From: Rhizophagus sp. LPA8_4_AMF
Lineage: Eukaryota > Glomeromycota > Glomeromycetes > Glomerales > Glomeraceae
Length of the DNA stretch: 29,141 bases
Reading direction: 5' to 3'
Assembly (NCBI GenBank): GCA_021464525.1
Contig: JADRCO010000640.1
Coordinates: 1-29,141, forward strand
A program made the translations under genes and the position numbers. Position 1 is the stretch's first letter. Each line of letters opens with the position of its first letter. Under the pieces are notes generated by a model. That model ran no database searches. It was not told the DNA's origin and saw only the letters and a program-made list of their open reading frames with translations. Shown piece by piece: positions 19,625 to 29,141 of this stretch.

Positions 19625-20280
19625 TTATTACAAAATATTTATATGTTTACAATTGAATTATGAATTTTGATGTGATATGATGCAATTATTACTACGAAAT
19701 CTACACTTTTTTTTATTTTCATGCATTCTCAGAGACAGAGTTATATATCTTATATATTTTGCGAATTACTTCCAAAAATTAATTCTCTCAGATATATTTA
19801 ATCTTTGCAAAACCTCTATTATCTTTTCTTTAATCATGCCAAAGATTGAAACCCTCAAGCAATATATTAATGATGGAATTATATCTCAATTCTTACAAAT
19901 TTGATTTATATCATGATCAAACGATCCTTTTGGGGAATTCTTTTTAAAATTTGATTATTATATATCAAAATTCAAGATTTTAAGAGTTAATTAAATCATT
20001 TCCGTTTTATAATATTACTTTTATACAAAAATTTACCATTATTTTATGATCTATCGGCTGCAATAGAAAATAACAACGATGTATTCACAAATCTATTTGG
20101 ATCCCACAAATAAGGGGATTGAATTTTTTTGGATTAATTTATATCCTGGATTCTGGATCCAGTTGATCGACATGATCGACTCAATGACACAATCCAATAC
20201 AAATCGATTTTGCCTAACTGGTTGATAACAATACAGTAGCATGATGATCGATTTATTTTTCAACTTAGATATCTCGCACT
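19625..20280. other. Intergenic region between PAAF1 and FANCL
   Basis: AT-rich. A 75-codon frame at 19677-19904 is Leu/Phe/Ile-rich in the manner of translated AT-rich DNA, and I do not accept it as a gene. The PAAF1 3' end and FANCL 5' UTR must lie here; TCAACTTAG at 20260-20268 could be an acceptor of a 5' UTR intron. Confidence 0.4.
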
Positions 20281-22099
20281 ATGGAAACACAAATTTTTCC
20301 TCTTCTTGCTCTTGCAGACATTGATGGGCTGTCTTACAGAGGTTTCATTACCATCAAAGTAATCATGCTTTAGAATTTCCATATATAATATAAATATTTT
20401 GCTTGTTTACATTTCAACGAAATCCAATCTCTAGGGACAAGAACTTCCCTTCGAAATACAATTAGAAAACGTTAAAACATTAAAAAATGCAAAATTACAT
20501 GGTAGTCCAGAGCTTAAAAGATTACTTTTTGGCCATGAAAAAGCTTTAAAACAGGTGAAAAAAGAAGTGTTTTTACGTTTTATTGGTAAAGTTTTTTTAA
20601 TTACATTATAATCTTTTTACATCAGTAGCGTCTTGAACAATGTTCTAGTTTGACTGAGTTCTTCATGGATCTTAAAGATTTACTTGTTGAGTAATTATAA
20701 TCTTTTTAAACAAATATGACTATAATTTAAAGATATTATTTAATCCATTAGGAACGTATTATAACAAAAGAAAAGCGTGAACCTATGCCAGATGAAAGTT
20801 ATTATTCAAAACTCTTGTCAGAATTAGATACTGTTGGATGGGACAAATTAGAATCTATTGATCCTTCACTTAAATCCCTGACTTTAATCTTGAAGTATAG
20901 GATTACTTATTCTAAGTTTATAAAGTTCTTTTTTTTTATGTATTTATCGTAATCAAAAATTTTCCTTTTATATAGCGATTCATCAGGTCGAAAACATAAA
21001 ATTTACATTTCCTTGTCGTTTTCTTATCCACAAACACCACTCACCGCACAGATCGACCTTCCATCTTCTGCATTTAAAATGTCAAGTCCAGCAATAAACT
21101 TCAATGATGTAATCTCTTTTTATTCAAAGGTAAGCCCATAAAGCCAAATAAAATAAAATAGGTCATGAAAAATTTTTCATATGGTGCAGATTTTGTCCAA
21201 TCATAATAGTTAAATTTTTTTACCGGGCAAAAAATCAGTTAATCATCTTTTAGAAATCGGTTAAATTCTTATCTTTAAAATTAATTTTCCCAAACTGTAA
21301 ATTAATTTTCGATATTTCTTCTGATGAGAAACTAACTATCTTATTTATTTGCCTAATAACACTTAAATTTATAAACACACGCAAAATACTTAATCTAATC
21401 TCATTCGTTTTTAATTAGGAGGTTGAAAAATTTCAGGAAGTTTGGTCAATGCTTGATGACATTGATGCAAACACATGGGTACTAGAACCCGATAAACCAA
21501 AACGTAGTGATATGTCACGAAGAATAGCGTTAGGAAATCATTGTTCTTTATTTATTAAGTTGGATGAATTTAATCCAAAAAAGTTATGTGATTATACTTT
21601 ATTTGGCGCAGAAAGTTTTATTACACCACTTAGAATTAATATTGCGAAGAATTTTAACAACTGGGATCCTTCACTTTCTATACGTCAAAATCTTGAGAAA
21701 ATATTGGAAATTAATTTTCCTTCTCCTGAAGAAAGTTCAGATTTTAACGTCGCGTGTGGAATTTGTTACGCTTATCGTTTGGAAGATGTAATCCCAGATC
21801 AAACTTGTAGCAATGCTAAATGCGGTCAACCATTTCATCAAGTTTGCTTATATGAAGTGAGTATTTTAATTTTTAAGTAAATTAACATGTATTAATATAT
21901 TGTATAATTTTCTTTATCATCAAAGTGGCTTCGCGCTATTCCTTCAACAACACAAACCTTTAATAGATTAAGGGGAGATTGTCCATATTGTAATGATGTA
22001 AATGAAATTTTTTTTAATGATATATGTATATTTATATTTTTTATATTAATTATTTATTTTGAAAATTAGACAATTATGCTTATCATAAATGATAAGTAA
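20281..22099 (+). CDS. FANCL: FANCL, E3 ubiquitin ligase of the Fanconi anaemia pathway
   Basis: FANCL is the RING E3 that, with UBE2T, monoubiquitinates FANCD2-FANCI in interstrand crosslink repair. Eight exons (20281-20358, 20435-20554, 20629-20685, 20752-20894, 20976-21129, 21419-21856, 21926-21997, 22070-22099) give 363 aa (human 375). The ELF domain (1 to about 90: DGLSYRGFITIKGQELPFEI...NAKLHGSPELKRLL), the UBC-RWD region (about 95-290: LDTVGWDKL, TWVLEPDKPKRSDMSRRIAL) and the C-terminal RING (297-352) are complete. Zinc ligands C297, C300, C314, C319, H324, C327, C349 and C352 are all present, and the E2-contact Trp (W331 in LYEWLR) is kept. The E330/W331 junction is a splice site. The start has a proper ATG with no upstream in-frame extension needed. 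Confidence 0.95.
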
Positions 22100-22374
22100 T
22101 TTAATGAAGGCAAGTTATTAAACGTTTTAAATTCCCCGAGTTTCATATTGTATATTTCCTAATATAGAAGTTTACAAAACTTATTTACCATGTAAGATTA
22201 TCTACCGTAAAATTTTTTATTGGCTGCCTGGGAAATAAAACAAAATAAGAAATAGCGTCATTACTATGATATCAACTTAGTTTAGTAATTTTTTTTTAGT
22301 ACATAAAATTTACTTTTTCTTACTTTTCCTTTAAAATTTGTATTCTATTTTACTGAACGTGTACCGTTTTTGAC

Positions 22375-22391
22375 ACTAGTATATAAATGTA
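22375..22391 (+). promoter_or_regulatory. Possible TATA box of the WDR44-like gene
   Basis: TATATAAAT at 22380-22388, about 80 bp upstream of the ATG at 22465, is preceded by the less AT-rich TGAACGTGTACCG tract. In such AT-rich DNA a TATA match is weak evidence. Confidence 0.3.
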
Positions 22392-22464
22392 ACTAAATAC
22401 AATTAAGCATATTTATTTAACGATTATTTATTAAAGTCATTTAACAAACTTCAAATCCTTTGTC

Positions 22465-25289
22465 ATGGCATCCGATCGTTCCGATAATGAAAGTGACGCT
22501 GATGCATTTGTAGATGCATCAGATACATTTGTAGAGGATGTTGAAGGAAAACCAACGTCATATCGATATTCTACTGCAATATTATCTTCTCTAGCAAGAA
22601 ATGCTAGTGGAATTGTATCAATGTTCTCATCACCGTCAGATAATAAAGACTTGACGTCACAAAATAATTCCCGTGATATTCCAAAAGATGAGTTTTCAGC
22701 TATTCCAGAAATATCAATTACAGATATGTCAAATGGTGACGGCGATGATGAATATAATGATAAACAAGAACTTATCGAAAGTGACGATGCATCATCAGTA
22801 AATACCGATATCCCGCAAAATGATAATAAGGATTCTACAACAAATAATAGTTCTGATAATAATGAACCAATAGATGTAACAGTTTATGTTAAAGATTTAG
22901 ATACAGGAAAAAATATACCTGCATCATATTTAGAAGAAGAAATTAAAAAGTCAAATAATGGGAATATTGATCCACTTTCTTTTCATATTTTGAAAAGATC
23001 GGGGTCACTTAATGAATATCAATATGAGCATAGAAGAAAAGATGATAGTGATGATGAAGGTGGAAAAAATGGGAAATATCAGGACGGGAAATCTTATAAC
23101 AAGTAGGTTAAGACTATTTAAAAAAGTTTAGTAATTCAATTAATTAAAATAATTAATTTTATTAATACTTGGTAATAAAAGGCGATCGAAATTTCTTAAT
23201 CGTATAAAGAAGCGAACATCATCGAATGTCGGAAAAGATGAAGATGATATAATAGAAGAAGAAGAAGAAGGCGTGACAGGAAATAATGCACCTGTATTTG
23301 GCACCGAAACACCTGGCAGTGATTTTGGTCGAGCACAACCACGTTATATAAAGGTACTTTATTTAGAAATTTGATTAAAAAAGAATAATTAATTTTACAG
23401 TGCGATTTTTTAGGTTAAAACACGGCATAAACATTTCAAAGAATTTGATAAACTATTTCTTGCACAAGAACTATGTCCTGCAACACAAAATGGAACATCA
23501 GGAGCAATTTGGACAATGAAATTTAGTAAAGATGGAAAATTCTTAGCAACAGGAGGACAAGATACAGTTGTTAGAGTTTGGGCTGTTATATCGAGTGACG
23601 AAGAACGGGAACATTTCCTGGAAGGAAATGGAACAAGTGTTTATGAAGGATCAAAAGGATCTAAACTGGGAGCTCCAGTATTCAGAGACAAACCATTATA
23701 TGAATATCTTGGTCATACTGCTGATGTTTTGGACTTGAGTTGGAGTAAAAATGATTTCTTACTTTCCTCATCAATGGATAAGACTGTAAGGTAAATCTTT
23801 AAGAAGTTTTTTAGCTCCTCAATTTAAATTGTATTTTTATTTTATTTTATTTTATTAATTTATACAGATTATGGCATATTACACGAAAAGAATGTTTATG
23901 TTGTTTCCAACATACGGATTTCGTAACAGCAATCGCATTTCATCCAAAAGTAATTTACCATATTTTAGTTTTTATTTTTTAAATACGATCTCTAATAAAT
24001 ATTACGTTTCCTTTAGGACGATAGGTTTTTTTTATCAGGATCATTGGATTGTAAATTAAGACTTTGGAATATTCCAGAGAAAAGAGTAGCACATTGGAAT
24101 GAAGTTCCAAACCAACAACTAATAACAGCAGTAGGATTTACACTTGATGGTAAAATGAGTGTAGCAGGAAGTTTTTCGGGATTATGTTTATTTTATGAAA
24201 CTGATGGATTAAAATATAATACACAAATTCATGTAAAAAGTTCTCGTGGAAAAAATTCTCAAGGGAAGAAAATTACCGGAATCGAAGCTATGCCAGGAAC
24301 CAAACCGGGTCAAGATAAAGTGAGTAATTTAGTTTTTATATTAAAATAATAAAAAACTTTATTTATTTATAAATTTTATAGCTGTTGATCAGTTCTAATG
24401 ACTCAAGAATTCGATTGTATAATATGAGAGATAAATCATTGGAATGTAAATATAAAGGCTATGAAAATACATGTAGTCAAATTCGCGCTACATTCAGGTA
24501 TGAATCAATAGCCGATTGTAAATAGATTTCACTTTGGTATTAATAACTAACTATCAATAGTGATGATGGAAGATACATTGTAAGTGGATCAGAAGATAGG
24601 CACGTATATATATTAAACGCAGATCAATCACAATTAAATGCTCAATACGGAAATAGTAGTGGAAATAATTGGCTTAAGAAGGATAAAATTGGTTATGAAA
24701 GTTTTGAAGGTAAATATTTGAAATCATTTGTTTAAAAATTTCTATTGTAAAGTTAATAAAGTTAATTAAATAATTTTATGATTATAGCTCATTCCGCAAT
24801 TGTAACGGTAGCAATATTTGCACCAACAAGAACAAAACAATTGATTGCATTATGTGGCGATCCAATTTTTACAAATACATATAATGAAACAAACAATAAT
24901 GCTAATAATAATAATGTTCCTATTCAAACTTATCCTGATGGAAATATTATTGTTTGTGCTGATTATTCTGGAACAATTAGAATATTTAGGCAAGATTGTG
25001 CTCGTGATAATGATTCTCATTCTGTCAGAAGTACAAGGTAAATACTATTGTAGTAGTGATATAATTTAACAATTTCTTTAAAAAAATTTGTAATTTTTGT
25101 AGGTCTTGGAATTCTACTATTGGAAATAGTTTGGGAAATTTCTTTTCTAAGCCAAAACAAAATAAAAGTTCAGTATGGAATAGTGGAAGAAGAAAAAGTG
25201 ATGCAAGTATGCAATCTGTTGCTTCAAGTGTTATGAGTGATGATATTGATAATGATGGCAATAAATTTGAAGAAAATTACTCAAAATAA
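22465..25289 (+). CDS. WDR44-like WD40 protein (fungal Dgr2-type)
   Basis: WDR44 (Rabphilin-11) is a Rab11-binding WD40 protein at endosome/ER tubules; fungal relatives include Dgr2 and Laf1. Nine exons splice in frame to 757 aa: 22465-23102, 23182-23353, 23414-23790, 23868-23949, 24017-24319, 24382-24497, 24561-24709, 24788-25037, 25103-25289. Residues 1 to about 270 are acidic, Ser/Asn-rich and disordered. The WD40 part opens with AIWTMKFSKDGKFLATGGQD and VVRVWAV, then LGHTADVLDLSWSKNDFLLS, DKTVRLWHI, DFVTAIAFHP, LSGSLDCKLRLWNIP, DGRYIVSGSEDRHVYI and NIIVCADYSGTIRIF; a Ser-rich tail follows. Near the N-terminus, acidic residues precede AFVDASD (14-20), an FFAT-like core at the same place as EFYDAPE in human WDR44. 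All introns are GT-AG. Confidence 0.9.
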
Positions 25290-25919
25290 CGAAATAATAG
25301 TAAAATAATAAGACTTAATTTATATTATGTATATTAACTTGTATTATTATTTATTTTACTATTAAAAATATGTACTAAATATTAACACTTATATTCAAAC
25401 TAAAATAACTTGCTAATTATATTATAAAAATTCAAATAAAATGCATTTATTCAATTTAATTTTTTTTTAGCTTATAAAAAATCAGCATTACCTATATCTT
25501 AAACTTTCTTTTAACAAAAATTATTTTAAACTAAAATTTATTTATTTCTAATTCAACCTAGATTTATTAATGTGGTTTATTATAAATAATAAGATTTTAA
25601 ATATTACATTTTTTCAAATGTGAAGTTTTATGCAGAATTAGTGAAATTTTAATAGATTAATTTGATCTGAATATTTAAATTTTTTGTAATTGGTTGTAAT
25701 GTAATAAGTTGTTACTTATTAGAAAGAGTTAACTTACCATACTTTTTTAGTTCTTTTATTTTATTTATTATAGTAATTTATATATATAATATATACTTTT
25801 TATTATTTGTATATTATTTCTTAAATATTGTTAAATATTACAGCTAGTAATTAGAATTAAAGTAGAATTTTAGGTAAAATTAAAAATAGCATAAAATTAT
25901 ACTTATTAATACCATATAA
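25290..25919. other. AT-rich 3' flank of the WDR44-like gene, nothing else identified
   Basis: Dense A/T runs with AATAAA-type tracts that could serve polyadenylation. No coding frame or repeat structure is seen. Confidence 0.45.
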
Positions 25920-27060
25920 TAGGGACACAGTATCCCAAATATATTACAGATTTTAGAAGTTTTAATCTTATACCTTCTATCATTATTATTAGTAGTAAAT
26001 AATATAGGGTTGATCATACTGTATCAGTGGTAAATCCCTGGTACCCTCTAATAGCCTGATTATGGTGAAGTCGTAGATTCAATTTCTGCTGATCACAGAA
26101 TATTAACGAATTTTACTGCAGACACTACTACCAATAGTGTGAAGGTACAGGGATTAGTTGAGGTTGGATTGCATCATAGTGAATTAGTATGCATTGCACT
26201 ATACATATTTCAACTAAGGGTCATGGTGTCCTCCACAACATTTCCTATAAGGCCATTGGAAAGTTCATAGTCTTATTTTCAAGGTTACTTCTATATCTTG
26301 ATGGTAAGATCCTGTTCAGGTGATCACTCAATAATACCGCTTGAAGTCCAAAGTGGCTAGATGGTCCTTATAGATGGTAAAATTCTGAGTGCAATAACTT
26401 AATAGTAGTTTACCTTCTAATAGATTTAGACCAACTAGAATGTTCATGAATTGACAGGTGTTTTCCAAATGAATTTGACGTACTGGCTGGTGATTCCTGG
26501 AAAGTTGAGATAGGCTTCTTATATATATGGAAGATCCTGTACCCTTGGTATAAGCTTACTGTCTTGGTGGTCACTGCTAGGTAGGGATTACATCATGATG
26601 AATTAGTATATACAGTTCAGCTACATATTTCAACAAAGGATCATGATGTCCTCCTATAATACCACTAAGGGATTCACAACTATATCAGGCTTGAAGAGGC
26701 AGTCGCAGCCTGTAATGGGCTTGAGTAAGGTCACATAGGACGTCTAGTATTGCAGTATCTCTAGAATATATAACTGGTATGTAAGGGTATTTAGATGTTT
26801 GCTTCCATTACATCTGATCCTGAACTGCTGTACAGGTGGCATTGACTTAGGTCAAGTATCAGCTACACTAATGCTCAGGAATAGGGTATAACATGAGGGC
26901 ATTTACCTAGTATGGTAATATTTGGAGGGCACCGAGTATATAACTTCTGTTGACTGTATAGTATAAAGGGAAAGTTTATAATAGCGTTAAAAAGGGCTAA
27001 GGGTGATAGTGATGGGCATCATTACCTTTGTTAGGTAGCCTGTTATCACTTAGTCCAAGT
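25920..27060. repeat. Decayed, less AT-rich repeat block with internal direct repeat
   Basis: Composition shifts visibly to a more balanced mix than either flank, yet all frames are full of stops. A ~75 bp imperfect direct repeat lies at about 26163-26238 and 26583-26660 (shared pieces: CATCATGATGAATTAGTAT, ACATATTTCAAC, TCATGRTGTCCTCC). An imperfect hairpin with CTAAGGGTGATA / TATCACTTAG arms sits at 26998-27057. This looks like an old transposon or repeat copy whose family I cannot name. Confidence 0.5.
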
Positions 27061-27409
27061 TATTGACCAATATATTGGGTGAATAATTAGGTATTATTAT
27101 ATATAATATTTAAATATTTATTAAATTATTTTAAATAATAAAATTGATAGAATATATGAGTTTTTTTTTTTGTATAAAAAGTACTGTAGCTTGTAAAATA
27201 GCATATTTGCTAATACTAGTAGTAGTAATAATTGTTATATAGTAATTTTTTAATATTTTTTATTTTTTTTCTTTATTATAATAAAAACATTAAATTATAT
27301 TTTAATAAAAATATTACATTTAATAATATTTGAAAGATTATTATCAGTATTTATAAAAATATAATGAGATAAAATTCCATTTATTTTTAATATAAATTAC
27401 TATAAGAAT

Positions 27410-27562
27410 AGTAACAGATATTATTATATTAGGTAATATCTTAGAAGGAGATATAAAAAAGTCTTATTAGTATATATAGTGTACTGTAAGATTTGTTATA
27501 AGTTTTAAAAAGAAGGAGGTATAAACTTATAATAAATGAATATTAGGTAATATCTGTCACTG
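27410..27562. repeat. Possible short inverted-repeat element
   Basis: GTAACAGATATTA near 27410 pairs with AATATCTGTCAC near 27551-27562. The box ATTAGGTAATATCT also occurs directly at both ends (27430 and 27543). The ~150 bp between is AT-rich and non-coding. In this composition the support is modest. Confidence 0.35.
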
Positions 27563-27720
27563 CCCTAATTTAATAGTACATATAAGGGGTTCTTTTAAAA
27601 TGATAAATAGATAAATAGTCTATTGATATTTTAGTTCTTAGATAATTGTACTTATGTTTTCATATTTCTTTTTTTTTTATATTAATAAACTATGCTGTAA
27701 TATTCAAAAAAAAAAATATA

Positions 27721-28168
27721 CAGTTGATCCCTTCTATAGATACACTCTTCAAAACCAAAAATAAAAAGTATGATTATAGTGAATAGTACCTATATAGGGG
27801 GATTTTTATATAGTATTACAACTACAGTCAGGCCTTTATATAATCATCCAATCAGTTCTGCCAAAATTAGTGATTGTATAGAATTATGACTATATAAAGA
27901 TCAAATTTACTAATAAAATGATATATAAGTTAGCAAAAATAAAGTACTTATAAAGAGGTATTCTTTTATAGAAGATGATTATATGGAGGTCTAACTGTAT
28001 TACTAAGTATTGGTTCCAAAGAAGTATTACTATAAAAATCTTGTGATTATAGAGAGAATTTTTTATATAACATTAATATATATTAGTTCTTATGAAAGGT
28101 ATGCTTATAATAAAGGATTTATATGATGTAATTGTACAGGAGATACTTATAAAGGGAGTTGATAGTAA
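27721..28168. mobile_element. Possible mariner-type MITE, host of a nested MITE
   Basis: The left end TA|CAGTTGATCCCTTCTATAGA (27719 on) resembles a Tc1/mariner-type terminus. A diverged inverted counterpart (GATACTTATAAAGGGAGTTG) lies at 28142-28161. The arms match only partly, so the right boundary is uncertain. The nested element at 27825-27997 lies inside. Confidence 0.35.
27825..27997. mobile_element. Short MITE with TA target duplication
   Basis: The left terminus CAGTCAGGCCTTTATATAAT continues into CATC. The right terminus reversed reads CAGTTAGACCTCCATATAAT then CATC: a ~24 bp TIR with four or five mismatches. TA dinucleotides flank both ends (27823-27824, 27998-27999). The 173 bp element has no ORF, typical of mariner-derived MITEs. 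Confidence 0.65.
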
Positions 28169-28169
28169 A

Positions 28170-28970
28170 TTACTATAAAATTTTTAATTAATCTTTTATC
28201 ACACTAAATGTCACTCATAATTACCTTTAGTGATTAGCTAAGTTTATAAATAATCAGAATCTTTGTTTACTTATTTTTCAGCTTCATATAAATAGCCAGA
28301 AAATTACTAATTTTAGTTTAAAATAGTGAAATTTAAAATATTTAATATTTAATAAGTGATACATTTCAGAAGATTACCCATTTATTTTCTGAAAAAGGAA
28401 ATACAAGTATTTTTCTCTTTATGAAAAAAATCTATTATTTCCAACTCCTTATAAAATAAATACTAATACAAATTTACTTTATTAAAAATTTCTACTAATT
28501 CATAAAAAGATATCTGATTATCTATTTAAGATCATATAGCTTTTACTATAATGCAAACTGATAAATAATTCTACTGATAAATTATATTTAATTAGTTGAT
28601 TACTAACAAAATAGATGACTGGTAAATATTATATATAAATATTCTTTTTTTATATAATAATAGATTATCTATTTATTATATTAAATAATTTGCAGAAAAA
28701 ATATATATAATTTTTTACTAAATAACTTTACTAATAACTTCTTAATTATTTTTTTAAAAGATATATTTTTATTATATAAATTTTTTTTTCCACAATTACA
28801 AATCAATTAATTATATCACTATTATATTATTAATCTTAATATACATATTATTTGTATTAATAATAAAATATCTTATAATTATTTATAAGTTAAATTTTAA
28901 TTATAAATTATACTTTACAGAAACTTATAGTTTTCAATCAACATAGAATCGACATAGTTAAGTTTAACTT
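28170..28970. other. Very AT-rich intergenic DNA, nothing identified
   Basis: No coding frame, RNA gene or clear repeat unit is recognised. Confidence 0.45.
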
Positions 28971-28977
28971 AAATATG

Positions 28978-29141
28978 CTGTTTTGATACTGTTTTGATAT
29001 TATTTCGATATTATTTCATTATCATTTTGATGTTGTTTTAATTTTAATATTGAAATGACATCGAAATGATATTAAAATAATATTGAAATTACATTAAAAT
29101 GATATCGAAATGATATATCGAAATGATATTGAAATGATATT
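28978..29141. repeat. Minisatellite of ~11 bp units with orientation switch
   Basis: Units of the type TTTTGATATTA / TTTCGATATTA run from about 28980 to 29035. After about 29050 the complementary form (GATATCGAAAT / GATATTGAAAT) runs to the end of the window and presumably beyond. The two halves are inverted and could pair as a long hairpin. Confidence 0.75.

Noticed and set aside
19677-19904. 75-codon ORF between PAAF1 and FANCL
   Set aside because: Hydrophobic AT-rich translation, no splice sites that extend it, no family resemblance.
24845-25069. 74-codon ORF overlapping the WDR44-like gene
   Set aside because: Out-of-frame shadow of exon 8, which carries a clear WD repeat.
8885-25289. 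The six conserved genes as a functional cluster or operon-like system
   Set aside because: Strands alternate, each gene has its own introns and flanks, and their roles (RNA decay, trafficking, kinetochore, proteasome, DNA repair) do not form one pathway.
1-29141. tRNA or rRNA genes
   Set aside because: I saw no cloverleaf-type A/B box combination or rRNA core sequence on either strand by eye; a tRNAscan run would be decisive.

Overview
The window looks like nuclear DNA from an AT-rich, intron-dense eukaryote. The gene set and the short introns (mostly 50-80 nt, GT/GC...AG) suggest an early-diverging fungus. The general look (very AT-rich intergenic DNA, decayed pogo/Tigger elements, many foldback elements) recalls arbuscular mycorrhizal fungi such as Rhizophagus. 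That placement is an inference; no marker gene here proves it.

Left third (1-8.9 kb): repeat-rich and gene-poor. It holds a ~315 bp inverted-repeat element (754-1068) abutting a ~50 bp-period tandem array, a possible two-exon small mitochondrial-type protein (2545-2828), a foldback element of the same family as the first (4155-5116) split by a second, long-armed foldback element (4178-4840), an unrecognised coding relic (5428-5679), and a decayed pogo/Tigger DNA transposon (about 6660-8437).

Middle (8.9-25.3 kb): six conserved multi-exon genes that I could splice fully in frame. They are MTR4 exosome helicase (-, 15 exons), a BLOC1S5/Muted-like BLOC-1 subunit (+, 5 exons), the MIS12-complex kinetochore protein DSN1/Mis13 (-, 7 exons), the proteasome-assembly WD40 chaperone PAAF1/Rpn14 (+, 12 exons), the Fanconi anaemia E3 ligase FANCL (+, 8 exons) and a WDR44-like WD40 protein with an N-terminal FFAT-like motif (+, 9 exons). 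They are housekeeping genes with separate jobs (RNA decay, endolysosomal trafficking, chromosome segregation, proteasome assembly, crosslink repair, membrane traffic) and form no pathway cluster. MTR4 and BLOC1S5 are divergent, with start codons only about 120 bp apart.

Right part (25.3-29.1 kb): no gene seen. A less AT-rich decayed repeat block (about 25.92-27.06 kb) carries a ~75 bp direct repeat. It is followed by short TIR elements and a minisatellite that reverses orientation at the window edge.

I do not see a clearly new multi-gene system. The most unusual signals are four GC-AG introns clustered in three adjacent genes (10.3-15.1 kb), the nested foldback elements sharing one palindromic core, and the complete FANCL with all eight RING zinc ligands.
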